64,000 nucleotides of DNA from JAFDZV01 sp048594725 (GTDB lineage: Bacteria > Bacteroidota > Ignavibacteria > OLB7). Position numbers and translations under genes: made by a program. The stretch covers positions 22,107 through 86,106 of the forward strand of contig JBMDXA010000091.1 in NCBI GenBank assembly GCA_048594725.1. Reading direction: 5' to 3'. Below are positions 1-9,916 of this stretch, piece by piece (within the stretch, counting starts at the first letter, position 1; each line of letters starts with the position of its first letter). Below the pieces are notes generated by a model. The model was not told the origin of the DNA. It was given only the letters and a program-made list of their open reading frames with translations, and did not search any database.

Positions 1-790
1 GGGCGTAGTGCATCGCACGGGAGAGATTGCGGTTGTGCGCGGCATAGAAGGCGGAATCCCCTTCAAGAGCGATCTGCGCCACCAGCATATCGTTCCCCTG
101 GACCCTGCGGGAACTCTTGCTGGAGCGTTTCGCTTCCTTGAAGACCTGATCCACCGCCGGCTGATACTCCGGCAGATCCTCGGCGCCGCATCCCCAGTGT
201 CCGGCGCCCCCGAGCATGCCGTTGCGCATAAGCGCATCGAACTCGTCATAGATCGCCATCGTCGCGCTCTGCCCGTCTTGAATCGACAGAGGAGCGATGG
301 TATAGCGGCGGATGCCTTCGTTGCCGGAGGGGATCTCGATATAGCCGGTGCAGTAATCGCGGAAGAGCGCCAGGTAGACGAAGGAGCCGGGGATCTCCTT
401 GACCGAGCCCGTGTAGAACAGGGCGCGCGGCAGATCCACGACGAGGTCTCCCTTGGCGGTTCCCGCAACAACGCGTGCGCCGGGGCTGAGGACGTCGAAT
501 CGTTTAAGGGCGAGGGTCCCCTGCTGCCGATTGTTCAATTGAACACGATCGACAAGAATCGTGGGGTGATTCGCGAGCGAAACCTGGTCGAATACGGCCG
601 GGTTGATCGAAAAGAACGTTGCCGATGCCGGGATGGGCTTGTTGAACGATGGACGCCGTTCAGTGCGAAAAAGTTCGCCGAATGAAGCATCCCGGCTGAT
701 CGTTGCGATGTCCCTGGTAGTCTGCGAGCGCAGCACCCCTTGAGGTAAGGCAAGGGCAATTAGGGACAGTACGAGCAGTACATGTCTCAT
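1..790 (-). CDS. Secreted metzincin-type protease paralogue, N-terminal part only
   Basis: The gene starts at 790 and runs off the left edge, leaving 263 visible codons. Residues 1 to about 23 form a signal peptide. The rest aligns by eye with the pro-region of the protease at 1345-5721: both share PGSFVYLA-FRDYC-GYI, a CGAE-LPEY motif and a V-AQ-A segment followed by YAAH. The catalytic zinc motif would lie outside the window, so protease activity is inferred from the paralogue. The two genes lie in tandem on the same strand about 550 bp apart, which suggests duplication. Whether this copy also ends in a T9SS sorting domain cannot be seen. Confidence 0.8.
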   Translation of the reverse strand, partial: MRHVLLVLSLIALALPQGVLRSQTTRDIATISRDASFGELFRTERRPSFNKPIPASATFFSINPAVFDQVSLANHPTILVDRVQLNNRQQGTLALKRFDVLSPGARVVAGTAKGDLVVDLPRALFYTGSVKEIPGSFVYLALFRDYCTGYIEIPSGNEGIRRYTIAPLSIQDGQSATMAIYDEFDALMRNGMLGGAGHWGCGAEDLPEYQPAVDQVFKEAKRSSKSSRRVQGNDMLVAQIALEGDSAFYAAHNRNLSRAMHYA

Positions 791-1344
791 AAATTGGGCT
801 GGGATTTTCGGCTGCATTGCACAGCCAAGTGGTATGGGTTGGACCGTTTACTCAGGTGCTGAAACAGGCGCCTGAATCGTTTCTCAAAAGACCGGACGAA
901 ACGGAAGTTTGAAGCTCGAGGAAACGAACCCCGGACGGGTGGAACTGCATATGCAAGCCTCTGGACAAGGTGCCGTATGCGTGCTTCAAGGATAAGGAAG
1001 CGATGTTCCCGCGGCAGCCGGCTTCTGGAAAACCGGCTGCTGTTCGGGGCAGGGCAAATATATGCTCATGGTTATTGCGACGCATGAGTTTTTTTGCGTG
1101 CGATCCAGAAAATAACGTCGTGATTAAATGCGACCGGACGAGGGTGTTGTAAACAACTTTCAGGCCATACCGGGCTGAAGTATTTATGGCAATAGGTGAG
1201 ATCATCGGCCTGAATATCCTCCGTTTCTTATGGTTCGCACATGCAGGGAGGCCTGGGGTGGGGGCCATGCAATGGCAGAGGTGATAGGGATGGCAGGCAG
1301 GGTATCCGGCCATCCCTATTTCTATCATGTTCCGGCCACGATGC
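791..1344. other. Gene-free gap between the two protease paralogues
   Basis: Apart from the hairpin at 1284-1319, no gene or RNA was recognised. It should hold the promoter of the partial gene that starts at 790. Short open frames here have no recognisable domain. Confidence 0.5.
1284..1319 (-). terminator. Hairpin downstream of the 1345-5721 protease gene
   Basis: A 10-bp perfect stem (ATAGGGATGG at 1284-1293, CCATCCCTAT at 1310-1319) lies 25 nt past the stop codon. No U-tract follows on the minus strand, so it may be a 3'-end stabiliser or a weak terminator. Confidence 0.45.
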
Positions 1345-4300
1345 TTATTGCTTCACGACCTTCTGATTCCACACGGTTTTTCCCGCATGAATTTCCAGCA
1401 GGTAAATGCCGGACGGCAAGCTGGTGATATCCATTTCTCTCCGATATGTGCCGCGCGCATGAATCTCGCCGGCACGCAATACTTCGCGTCCCGCCATATC
1501 GCGTACGATAAGCCGTAGCTCGCCCGGTTCCGGCAGCTCCAGTTCCACCATGAAAGTGCCCATGGTTGGGTTCGGCTGGAGTACGGGGACCGATTCGGCG
1601 ATGCGGGATGATCCGGTGACACCGGAAGCTATTCGGACGGGAAGTGGATCGGATAAAACAGAGCAGCCAGTGCCGCTGAACACCATAACGGTATAAGCGC
1701 CATCAAGGTTAGCAGTGAAGCTGCGCTCGGTTGCTCCGGCTATCTCCTCTCCGTTGCGGAACCACTGGTAGGATTCCCCTTCCACCGAGGAGCTGAGAAT
1801 CAGGGTGGCCGGCTGGCGGATCACCTCCGGCCTTGCCGGTGCGGCATAGACCTGGGCGGTGTTGGAGGGGAACGATTCACGCTGGTTGACCAGCGCACGC
1901 ACGTGGTAGAAATAGTCGGTGCAGAGGGTTACCGAGCCGTCGGTGTATTCCAGCACCTCCTTCTCGACCGTGGCGATACGGGTCACCTCTTCGCCGTTCA
2001 TCCCCCGGTACAGCGCATAGCCGGTGATCTCCTGGCTTGAGGAGGGCTCCCAGATAAGATGTGCTGCCCCGTGCAGTGCCGATCCGCGCAGATTGACCGC
2101 TGGCGCCACCGTGGCCGAGGAGGAGCTTATCACCGCAAAGGTGCCGCTCTGCGCCTCGCCGTAGATCGATGGATTATCCGCATCGGTAACACGGATCAGA
2201 CCCTGCACGCAGGGGGTATCCGGCGTCCAGTTATACACCCCGTTGTTGGGGGCGGTGCCGGCCAGGGTGGTCCAGCTGGTGCCGTTGTCGCCCGAATATT
2301 CTATCCGGACGTTGTTGGCTGTGGTGCCGGTCCAGGTGATGTTCCTGGGCGTTCCGGCCATCAGCAGCTCCCCTTCCGACGGGGTTACCGTCTTGAACAT
2401 GCCGATACGTGCCACCATGCCGTCGTTCATGCCTGCGCCGCTCAGCCTGTCCTCCCCGTAGATGCTCGGCTGGTCCGAGGGGGGAGCAAAGCCGTAGCGT
2501 CCCACCACAAAGCCGTTCTCGCCGCTGGCGGCAATGGCAATGCCTCCCGCCTCCTCGTCTCGTGCTCCGCCCCCGCGCCGGGCCCACTGCACCAGCCCGT
2601 CGGTGCCATACTTGGCGAAGAAGATATCGCTGCCGCCACTGCTGCTCAGCTCCAGCTGGGCGATGGTGAACTGGTTGCGGAACGTTCCGGCCACATAGCA
2701 GTTGCCGAACGCGTCGATGGCGAGCTCGGTGGCCGCATCATCGCCGCTGCCGCCGGCGGTGCGTGCCCACTGCACGGTGCCCACCGCATTGTAGCGGGCG
2801 ATGAACATATCGCGCCCGCCGCTGCTGCTGGCGAAGAAGTTGCCGAAGTTCACGGTGCCAGCGAGCGATCCGCTCATCGTGGCGTTCCCGGTCCTGTCCG
2901 CCACCACCGCCGAGGCCTCATCGTTCTCGGGACCCCCTGCAACCGCGCCCCACGCCGTGGTGCCGTTCGCGTTGAACTTCGCCAGGAACGCATCGCTTCC
3001 GCCTGCGCTCGTGATGGTTCCCGATCCCACGCTCATCGAGCTACGGAACCGGCCCGCCACATAGCTGCCGCCGTAGCTATCTGTCGCGATGCCGTTGCCG
3101 GCATCATCCTCGGCGCCTCCAAGACGGGCACTCCACGCGAGGGCTCCTGCCGGGGCGTAGCGGACCACGAAGATGTCGGTGCCCCCGGCGGAGACCAGGC
3201 TGCTGGTGCCGAACGAGGCGTTTCCGGTGAACATGCCGGTGGCAAGCACATTGCCGTTGGTATCCACGGCCACGCCATAGGCCATATCGGCGGAGCCGCC
3301 GCCGCCACGCTGCCCCCAGAGCGGGTTCCCGTTCGGATCATACTTCGCGATAAAGGCATCGGTGCCGCCGGCGCTGGTAAGCGCTGTGGAGCCGATGGTA
3401 ATGCTGCTGGAGAATCCGCCGGCCAGATGAACGTTCCCCACGCCATCCAGTGCTATTGCCGTTGCGCTGTCGGGGCCGATGCCGCCGATCTGGCGCGCCC
3501 ACTGGAGCGTTCCGCCGGCGTTGTACTTCGCCAGATAGACATCGGTGCTTCCCCGGCTGGACATCCGCGTGGCGCCAAGGCGTATCGAATCGGAGAAGGT
3601 GCCGGTGATATAGACGTTATCGTCGCGGTCGATCGCCACTCCGCGCGCCTCATCCTCCATCCTTCCCCCTATCGATCGTGCCCACTGCCACTCCAGCGGC
3701 AGCGTAACGACGGTAAAGGCCTGATCGCTCTGATCGGCCACCGAGGCGTTATCGCGATCGCTGATCCTGATCCGCCCGCGCGTGGTTGCCACCGCCGGTA
3801 CCGTCCAGGTATAGATCTTCCCTCCGGTGTTCGCCGTCAGCTCGGTCTTCACCGTCTGCCAGGTCATCCCGTCGTCGGCGGAGAAATCGATCCGCAGAGC
3901 GGTGATGGTGCCGGTGTAGTTCCAGGCGATCGTCGCGGTGCTGCCGGAACGGAGCACCGTGAAATCGTTCGGGGCAAGGAGTGTGATGGACGCGGCCGAG
4001 CTTGCCACGGTCTCGAACGGCCGGGCCAGCGTGTTGTTCTGCGGATTCGCATCGGTGAGGGGCGTTATCGTAACCGTGGCGTTGCAGCGGGCCACGGCCT
4101 GGATGGAGGTGGATGCGAAGGTCACCGTAACCGATTCGCCAGGCTGCAGAACCGGAATCGTCCGGGTATTGTCGTAGAGCTTGGCGCCGGCGCTGTCGCG
4201 GATCACGAAGGTGACCGGGACCAGAAGCTGTACCACGGTGCCGGTGTTCCTGAAGCTTGCCGTGGGGGTGAACTGCGTGTTGGTAACCACCTTGCCGCCG

Positions 4301-5721
4301 GGGACCGGAACGGTGATGCCGATGGCCGCAACATCGTGGGTCACCGGGTTCTCCAGCGGCACCACGCAGGGAAACGCCTCCGCCTTGCTTCTGATGAGCG
4401 CGGCCACGCGGGGGTGGAAATACAGCTGGGTGCCGAACTGCGTAAGATGGCAGTAGCTCATGATGCTTCCCACGCGGGGCTTGGTGGAGCTGAAGCAATT
4501 GCCGCTCTCGGCCGCGTAGCAGGAGTCGATCGCCGGTGCCCAGGCGCAGCTATGGGTATGTGCCGAGCCGAAGTTGTGCCCCAGTTCGTGCGAGACCACA
4601 TCGACATCCCATGCATAGGATGTGCTCGGAAAGACTATGTTATTACCCAGGCCGATGGCCGCATAGCCCGATGCCGGGGCGCACAGCGTGTTGACATAGG
4701 CGATGCCGCCGCCGATCGACTTGGTGGAGAAGAGATGGGCTACCGCTCTGTTGACCGTGCCCATGTTGTTCGCCCAGTAGGTGCGCATCTGCCCGAGAAG
4801 CGTGCTGCTGGTGGTGCCGGGATAGGGATCGGAGCCGGTCCAGACGCGCAGGTACGACACCTGGAGGGCGACGTTGAGATCGCGCTGGTAGATGGCCGAT
4901 ACCGCCCCGGTCACCGTCAGTGCGTACGTGACCGAGCGTGCAAGGCTGCGTCCGTGCGCCGCGTAATACTCCGCATCGCAATCGATCGCCATCTGCGCCA
5001 CCAGCGGTTTGTTGCCCTGGAGGCTTTTCTCCGCCTCTGTCAGACGGCCGTATTCCTTGAACGAGCGCATAATCCCCTGCTCGTACTCCGGCAGCTCCTC
5101 GGCGCCGCACTCCCAGTGCCAGGGGCTCTGCCCGGTCTTCCTCTCGGCCGCCTGGAGCGCCTCGCGCTCGTTGTATGCCACCATCACCGACGGCGTCCCC
5201 TCGTTGATGCTCAGGGGCGCGAACGTGATGCGGCGGGAGGTGCCGTCATCGGAGACGGGGCGATCGATATAGCCGGAGCAGTAGTCGCGGAAGACTGCCA
5301 GGTAGACGAAGGAGCCCGGAAGTTCGGCCACGGTACCGCTCAGGAAGATGCTCTGGGGGAGTTCGGCCGGACGATCGCCCGTCTGCGTGCCGGCTACTAC
5401 TGCGCCGCCCGGGGCCAGTACATTGAAGCGGCGGAGCTGGAACGTCCCGGTGGTGCCGCCGGGGAGCCGCACCCCTTCCAGGGTGACGGAGGTACCCGGC
5501 AGCTCTGCAAGGCGCTCGAACGCGGCGGGATCGATTCGGAAGAATGCTGATGACGGAGGGATTTCATCCCCTCTCTGTGCGGGCGCTCCCGGATGTGCGG
5601 TGAACAGTCCGTTGAAAGACGTTGCACCATCGGACGACCGTGGATCGTTCTGCTGCGCATGGGCGGAATGCAACAGCATGAATGCACTCAGTACTATACC
5701 AAGTAGCCAGGTATATCTCAT
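1345..5721 (-). CDS. T9SS-secreted metzincin metalloprotease with seven-unit SBBP beta-propeller
   Basis: A 1458-residue secreted protein. Signal peptide about 1-22. The zinc motif HELGHNFGSAH is at residues 378-388 (metzincin HExxHxxGxxH), with a Met-turn SIMSY near 421, as in reprolysin-like proteases. A CARDB-like segment (about 465-575) and an Ig-like domain follow. Seven WxWAR-xGG / D-NVY-TG-F repeats (about 677-1100) match the SBBP family and would close a seven-bladed propeller. A second Ig-like domain, an FN3 domain (about 1205-1290) and a T9SS type A sorting domain (last ~75 residues, starting VLQPNPTMG) complete it. Expected role: a cell-surface or released protease; the substrate is unknown. 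A tandem paralogue lies at 1-790. Confidence 0.92.
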   Translation of the reverse strand: MRYTWLLGIVLSAFMLLHSAHAQQNDPRSSDGATSFNGLFTAHPGAPAQRGDEIPPSSAFFRIDPAAFERLAELPGTSVTLEGVRLPGGTTGTFQLRRFNVLAPGGAVVAGTQTGDRPAELPQSIFLSGTVAELPGSFVYLAVFRDYCSGYIDRPVSDDGTSRRITFAPLSINEGTPSVMVAYNEREALQAAERKTGQSPWHWECGAEELPEYEQGIMRSFKEYGRLTEAEKSLQGNKPLVAQMAIDCDAEYYAAHGRSLARSVTYALTVTGAVSAIYQRDLNVALQVSYLRVWTGSDPYPGTTSSTLLGQMRTYWANNMGTVNRAVAHLFSTKSIGGGIAYVNTLCAPASGYAAIGLGNNIVFPSTSYAWDVDVVSHELGHNFGSAHTHSCAWAPAIDSCYAAESGNCFSSTKPRVGSIMSYCHLTQFGTQLYFHPRVAALIRSKAEAFPCVVPLENPVTHDVAAIGITVPVPGGKVVTNTQFTPTASFRNTGTVVQLLVPVTFVIRDSAGAKLYDNTRTIPVLQPGESVTVTFASTSIQAVARCNATVTITPLTDANPQNNTLARPFETVASSAASITLLAPNDFTVLRSGSTATIAWNYTGTITALRIDFSADDGMTWQTVKTELTANTGGKIYTWTVPAVATTRGRIRISDRDNASVADQSDQAFTVVTLPLEWQWARSIGGRMEDEARGVAIDRDDNVYITGTFSDSIRLGATRMSSRGSTDVYLAKYNAGGTLQWARQIGGIGPDSATAIALDGVGNVHLAGGFSSSITIGSTALTSAGGTDAFIAKYDPNGNPLWGQRGGGGSADMAYGVAVDTNGNVLATGMFTGNASFGTSSLVSAGGTDIFVVRYAPAGALAWSARLGGAEDDAGNGIATDSYGGSYVAGRFRSSMSVGSGTITSAGGSDAFLAKFNANGTTAWGAVAGGPENDEASAVVADRTGNATMSGSLAGTVNFGNFFASSSGGRDMFIARYNAVGTVQWARTAGGSGDDAATELAIDAFGNCYVAGTFRNQFTIAQLELSSSGGSDIFFAKYGTDGLVQWARRGGGARDEEAGGIAIAASGENGFVVGRYGFAPPSDQPSIYGEDRLSGAGMNDGMVARIGMFKTVTPSEGELLMAGTPRNITWTGTTANNVRIEYSGDNGTSWTTLAGTAPNNGVYNWTPDTPCVQGLIRVTDADNPSIYGEAQSGTFAVISSSSATVAPAVNLRGSALHGAAHLIWEPSSSQEITGYALYRGMNGEEVTRIATVEKEVLEYTDGSVTLCTDYFYHVRALVNQRESFPSNTAQVYAAPARPEVIRQPATLILSSSVEGESYQWFRNGEEIAGATERSFTANLDGAYTVMVFSGTGCSVLSDPLPVRIASGVTGSSRIAESVPVLQPNPTMGTFMVELELPEPGELRLIVRDMAGREVLRAGEIHARGTYRREMDITSLPSGIYLLEIHAGKTVWNQKVVKQ

Positions 5722-6416
5722 AGTCTACGCGATGTTATAGTCGCTTTCTGCGACTTGTGGGAGTGTGCGGCCGGCGAGCGTTAGGGCAGGGAAATGCCCA
5801 TGCGCCCAAGTAGATGGGCGTTGGCGGAGAACCCGAGCTGGATACTGACAGTGAGGTTTCTCCGGATCAGTGAACGCTCAGAGCGCCTGGACCTGTGGTA
5901 GTCGTATAGCGGCGTCAGCTCCGGGGATGAAGCTAGGGGGGAAAGCACTGATCAAACGGCCTGTTGCAAGCCTCGTTGTAAGGAGTGTCCTAAATAACGA
6001 CACACCCGGAGCAACCTGCAAGCAGAATTTTATCGTTTGATTGAGCATCCCGAAAAAACATCTGAAAGGAAGGTTCGCCCCGAAAATGTTCTGGGCGAAA
6101 GAAAGAAAAACAACGGCGCCGGAGACGATGCCGGCGGCGTCCTTATTGTACGGTGCCGGAGGGTGATGGCGCGGGGGCGGTAGAGCCTGGTATTGAATTT
6201 TCGCTGATTTCGCCGTTTTTCAATCGGGCATGCTCTGCGGTGGCGCACCCTGGCCGGAAGGGGCGCGGCGCCCGGTGCGGGAGTTGCGGGGCGATGAATT
6301 CCTCTGAAATTGCAGTAATGAGCTGTTGTGCTCCGTGCGGTGGCGGGGTAAAAAAATCCTTACACTCCGGCGCTGCCGTCATCCCTGCGGGGAATTTTAT
6401 CAATCCGAATTATCGC
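5722..6416. other. Divergent intergenic region
   Basis: It separates the minus-strand protease from the plus-strand permease and must carry both promoters. A 7-bp inverted repeat (TTCGCCC 6074-6080, GGGCGAA 6093-6099) is visible. The open frame continuing upstream of the permease from 6153 looks non-coding: no membrane segments and many Cys, Gly and Arg. Confidence 0.4.
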
Positions 6417-7319
6417 ATGGGAAATATTCTGCTCCTGGGGGTCTGTTTTCTGCTCGGAATTATCCTCCGCCGTAGCGGCCGGTTCCCGGCCGATGCTCCC
6501 CGGACGCTCAATGCGTTCATCATCAATATCTCCCTGCCGGCACTGGTGCTGCTCCATATCCACGATCTACGGTTCGATAGCGGGCTGCTCCTGGTTCCGC
6601 TGATGCCCTGGATAGTGTTCGGCGCCGGCGCCCTTTTTTTTCTCGGAATCGGCCGCTTGCTCCGGTTGCCGCCTGCCAGCATCGGATGCCTGATGCTGGT
6701 GGGAGGGCTCGGCAATACCTCGTTCGTGGGACTGCCGATGATCGAGGCATTCTACGGGCACGACGCCATCGGGATCGGCATCCTCGCCGACCAGCCGGGG
6801 AGCTTTCTGATACTGGCTACGGCCGGGCTCGCTCTGGCGGCGCACTATTCCTCCGGGGGCAACGGCGGGGACCATATGGTCCGCCGCGTTCTCCGGTTTC
6901 CGCCGTTTCTGGCGATGCTCCTCGCCGCCGCCCTGATTCCGTTCCCCTATCCGGAGCCGGCCCGTTTCCTGCTCGGGCGGGTGGGCGATACGCTGGCCCC
7001 TCTGGCCCTGGTATCGGTGGGGATGCAGCTGAAGGTCTCGCATCTGAAAGGTTCCGCCCGGAAACTCGCGCCGGGGCTCCTGTTCAAGATGGTGCTGGCT
7101 CCCGCGCTGATCCTTCTGCTGTACGGTACCATTCTCGGCCAGCATGGCCTTGCAATGCAGGTGACGGTGTTCGAGGCCGCCATGCCCCCGATGATTACCG
7201 GCGGCATCGTTGCGATGGAGCACGATCTGGACCCCCCGCTGGCGGCTCTCATGATCGGCATCGGCATACCTCTGGCGTTTCTTCTGCTGCCGCTCTGGTG
7301 GGCCGTGATGAGAGGGTAG
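6417..7319 (+). CDS. AEC-family (auxin efflux carrier-like) permease
   Basis: A 300-residue integral membrane protein. The ATG at 6417 starts directly on the first membrane segment (MGNILLLGVCFLLGIILRR), which gives the usual AEC family length. The opening, then NAFIINISLPALVLL and GNTSFVGLPMIEAFYG, match the N-terminal half of the AEC (PF03547) fold with its inverted five-helix repeats. The second half contains AMPPMITGGIVAMEHDLD. Family members are secondary transporters of small organic anions; the substrate cannot be told from sequence. The next gene starts 255 bp downstream and appears to have its own promoter. Confidence 0.8.
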   Translation: MGNILLLGVCFLLGIILRRSGRFPADAPRTLNAFIINISLPALVLLHIHDLRFDSGLLLVPLMPWIVFGAGALFFLGIGRLLRLPPASIGCLMLVGGLGNTSFVGLPMIEAFYGHDAIGIGILADQPGSFLILATAGLALAAHYSSGGNGGDHMVRRVLRFPPFLAMLLAAALIPFPYPEPARFLLGRVGDTLAPLALVSVGMQLKVSHLKGSARKLAPGLLFKMVLAPALILLLYGTILGQHGLAMQVTVFEAAMPPMITGGIVAMEHDLDPPLAALMIGIGIPLAFLLLPLWWAVMRG

Positions 7320-7473
7320 CCGGTGATGTCCGGAGCGGAGCGACAGGCAGGACGGGGAGTGGCCGGCGGCAGGTCCGGCGGCTGTGGGGAGCTCGTGGCG
7401 GGGAGCGGGACACGGAACCATCCGATCACCATACCGCATTCTCCCGGACTTCTCGGCCCCCCGATTTCCCGGC

Positions 7474-7506
7474 TTGCGGTGAAACCGATCGTTGCTCGTA
7501 TCTTGC
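7474..7506 (+). promoter_or_regulatory. Candidate Bacteroidota-type promoter of the FKBP lipoprotein gene
   Basis: TTG at 7474-7476 and TATCTTGC at 7499-7506 are 22 nt apart, resembling the Bacteroidota -33 TTG / -7 TAnnTTTG arrangement. The start codon lies about 70 nt further on. Similar TATnCTTG boxes lie upstream of the genes at 10144 and 35101. Confidence 0.35.
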
Positions 7507-7574
7507 AGGCTATATTCAAAAACGCTGCTGAACCAACGCGCGCTTTTCCTATACACTCTTACAGCACACATTCC

Positions 7575-8333
7575 ATGAAAGCATTTCTTATGCTGGCACT
7601 CGGTCTGGTCCTGGTCTCATGCCAGGAACAGGCGGGGGGCAGCGGCTCCACCACCCTGAAGTCCAACGATGACAGTGTCAGTTACAGCATCGGCCTCAGC
7701 ATCGGCAAGAGCAGTCTGCAGGATTCGCTCAACCTCAACCCCGATCTGCTCGCCGCCGGTATCCGCGATGCGGTTGCCAGCAAGCCGATGCTCACCGATT
7801 CGCAGACCCAGAACGTGATGAACGGGTTCAACCAGCGAATGATGGAAAAGCAGCAGGCCAAGATGATGCAGATGCAGGATAGCATGCGCAAGGCCGGCGA
7901 AGGAAACAAGTCGGCCGGCGAGAAGTTCCTGGCCGAGAACAAGGCAAAGCCGGGCGTGGTAACCCTCCCGAGCGGCCTCCAGTACCAGGTCATCACCGAG
8001 GGCACCGGCCCCATGCCGAAGTCCACCGACGAGGTGAAGGTGCACTATCGCGGCACCACCATCGACGGAACCGTCTTCGACAGCTCCATCGATCGCGGCG
8101 AGCCGGTGACGTTCGGCGTAACCGGCGTCATCCCCGGCTGGAGCGAGGCGCTTCAGCTGATGAAGGTGGGCTCCAAGTGGAAGCTCTTCATCCCGGCCGA
8201 GCTCGCATACGGCGCCAATCCTCCCGACCAGAAGATCGGCCCGAACTCGGTGCTGCTGTTCGATGTGGAGTTGCTGGAGATCGTGAAGAAGGGGGCCAAC
8301 AACCTTTCCACGCCGAACCCCGGCAGCAAGTAA
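7575..8333 (+). CDS. FKBP-type peptidyl-prolyl isomerase, lipoprotein
   Basis: 252 residues. The start at 7575 gives a lipoprotein signal (MKAFLMLALGLVLVSC, lipobox LVSC, Cys16); upstream in-frame codons are not signal-like. Residues about 30-110 form the helical FKBP N-terminal dimerisation domain, and about 133-240 the FKBP catalytic domain (VHYRGTTIDGTVFDSS, PGWSEALQLMKVGSKWKLFI, GPNSVLLFDVELLEI). It should catalyse proline cis-trans isomerisation and assist folding of envelope proteins from a membrane anchor. A soluble paralogue follows at 8681, so the pair looks like an old tandem duplication. Confidence 0.93.
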   Translation: MKAFLMLALGLVLVSCQEQAGGSGSTTLKSNDDSVSYSIGLSIGKSSLQDSLNLNPDLLAAGIRDAVASKPMLTDSQTQNVMNGFNQRMMEKQQAKMMQMQDSMRKAGEGNKSAGEKFLAENKAKPGVVTLPSGLQYQVITEGTGPMPKSTDEVKVHYRGTTIDGTVFDSSIDRGEPVTFGVTGVIPGWSEALQLMKVGSKWKLFIPAELAYGANPPDQKIGPNSVLLFDVELLEIVKKGANNLSTPNPGSK

Positions 8334-8366
8334 GGTCCGGCAGTAGCAAGCGACATGCGGCACTTC

Positions 8367-8390
8367 CCGGCCCGGGTATCTCCGGGCCGG
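8367..8390 (+). terminator. Hairpin after the FKBP lipoprotein gene
   Basis: A perfect 9-bp GC stem (CCGGCCCGG / CCGGGCCGG) with a 6-nt loop lies 33 nt past the stop codon. No T-tract follows. The remaining ~290 nt up to the next gene show no other feature. Confidence 0.4.
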
Positions 8391-8680
8391 CCGTGCCCCC
8401 CTCCGGTACCCGGCGCCGCCCTCCTGCCCGGCAGAAGGATGCCGCCAGTGTCATTTTTCCCTGGTATCCCTAAACGTTCTGCCACGTTCCAGGTCCAATC
8501 CCCCGTCATCGCCGGTTGATTATGCGGCGGCGCATGCCGCTGGAACCCACACTATCATCTCCGGCTATCTCGTCGTTGAGGTATTAAATTTCGCCGCTGC
8601 CGATTTCCCGAGGTGGTTCGCGAGAGAACAACGCGTACTGACAACACAGATCATACATCCAATCACGGAGAATATTCTTG

Positions 8681-9367
8681 ATGAAAACGCTGATTATTTC
8701 GGCGCTCTGCCTCGGTTTTGTGACGGTGGCCGCGAGCGCGCAGCAGGCCAAGCTCACAAATCGCATCGATAGCGCCAGCTACAGCATCGGCTGGGATATC
8801 GGCAACAGCCTGAAGGCCCAGGGAGTCTCGCTCACCCCGTCGCTGCTGGCCCAGGGGATCTCGGATGCGCTCGGCGCACAGAAGTCGGCGCTGACCGATG
8901 AGCAGATGCAGGGGATCATCATGGAGCTTCGCCAGGAGATGGCGGCGAAGGCGCAGGAGAAGATGCAGCAGATGGCGCTGGAGAACCAGAACGCCGGTGC
9001 CGCATTCCTGGCCGATAACAAGAAGAAGAAGGGGGTTACCACCCTGCCGAGCGGTTTGCAGTACGAGGTTATCAAGCAGGGCTCCGGCGCCATGCCCAAG
9101 GCCACCGATAACGTCACCGTGCATTATACCGGCAAGCTGATCGATGGCACCGTCTTCGATAGCTCCGTGCAGCGCGGCGAGCCGGCCGAGTTCAAGGTCA
9201 ATGGCGTCATCCGTGGCTGGACCGAGGCACTTCAGCTGATGAAGGCCGGTTCGCAGTGGAGACTCTTCATCCCCGCCGAGCTTGCCTATGGCACGCAGGG
9301 CGCCGGCCAGACCATCGGGCCGAACTCGGTGCTGGTGTTCGATGTCGAGCTTCTGAAGGTGAACTGA
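8681..9367 (+). CDS. FKBP-type peptidyl-prolyl isomerase, periplasmic (FkpA/Mip-like)
   Basis: 228 residues from ATG 8681; a GGAG at 8667-8670 serves as ribosome-binding site. A Sec signal peptide (MKTLIISALCLGFVTVAASAQ) has no lipobox, so the protein should be free in the periplasm. The helical N-domain (about 25-110) is followed by an FKBP domain (about 120-228) with VHYTGKLIDGTVFDSS, RGWTEALQLMKAGSQWRLFI and GPNSVLVFDVELLKV. It is closely similar to the lipoprotein at 7575-8333. Role: proline isomerase/chaperone for exported proteins, homodimeric in related Mip/FkpA proteins. Confidence 0.93.
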   Translation: MKTLIISALCLGFVTVAASAQQAKLTNRIDSASYSIGWDIGNSLKAQGVSLTPSLLAQGISDALGAQKSALTDEQMQGIIMELRQEMAAKAQEKMQQMALENQNAGAAFLADNKKKKGVTTLPSGLQYEVIKQGSGAMPKATDNVTVHYTGKLIDGTVFDSSVQRGEPAEFKVNGVIRGWTEALQLMKAGSQWRLFIPAELAYGTQGAGQTIGPNSVLVFDVELLKVN

Positions 9368-9502
9368 TGCCGGGGGATGGCCTTTGGGTCATCCCGCTGC
9401 CGCCGCAACTGCCGCAGCAGAGTTTCAGGGGTGGGCCGGTGCCCGCCCCTTCCTGTTTTCCATACCCCCGCTACCATTTCTCCACCGTTGTTCTTCCAGT
9501 CC

Positions 9503-9916
9503 ATGAGCCACGATTCACTCTACGAGAGCTTCCTGCATACCACCTATATCGTCCACTCCCCCGCCGGGCCTATCCGGCTTCGTATCGGAACGCGCGAGCC
9601 GGCGATAGACCGGTTGCTGGAGCACTACGGTGCCCGCGAATGGGCGTTTATCACCGCCTGGAATCCCGATGCCCGCCCGCTCTCCCGCAAGGAGAATCTG
9701 GCGCGGAACCAAGAGCTTCGTGCCATGCTCCTTGCAGGAGGTTTCGATCCGGTTCCGGCCGAGGGGGCCGGCGACGATGGGAGCTGGGAGCCGGAGGAGA
9801 GCTTCTGGGTGGCCGGCCTGGCCGCCGACGAGGCGCTGGAGCTTGCACGCCGTTTCCGGCAGGCCGCCATCGTGACCGGCCTGCGCTCGGGTGCGCCCCG
9901 GCTCCGCTGGTGCTAG
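9503..9916 (+). CDS. DUF3293 domain-containing protein
   Basis: 137 residues from ATG 9503. The WAFITAWNPDARPLSRKEN segment, the RNQELRAML helix and the EESFWVAGL...RRFRQAAIVTG tail match the DUF3293 family, whose function is unknown. There is no signal peptide, so it is probably cytoplasmic. It starts 136 bp after the FKBP gene. The alternative upstream start (9377) adds a proline-rich, unlikely extension. Confidence 0.75.
   Translation: MSHDSLYESFLHTTYIVHSPAGPIRLRIGTREPAIDRLLEHYGAREWAFITAWNPDARPLSRKENLARNQELRAMLLAGGFDPVPAEGAGDDGSWEPEESFWVAGLAADEALELARRFRQAAIVTGLRSGAPRLRWC

Noticed and set aside
2059..5550. Plus-strand open frame of over 1100 codons opposite the metalloprotease
   Set aside because: No domain; fully explained as a shadow of the T9SS protease gene.
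6153..6416. Upstream extension of the AEC permease
   Set aside because: The added 88 residues have no hydrophobic segment and disturb the normal family N-terminus.
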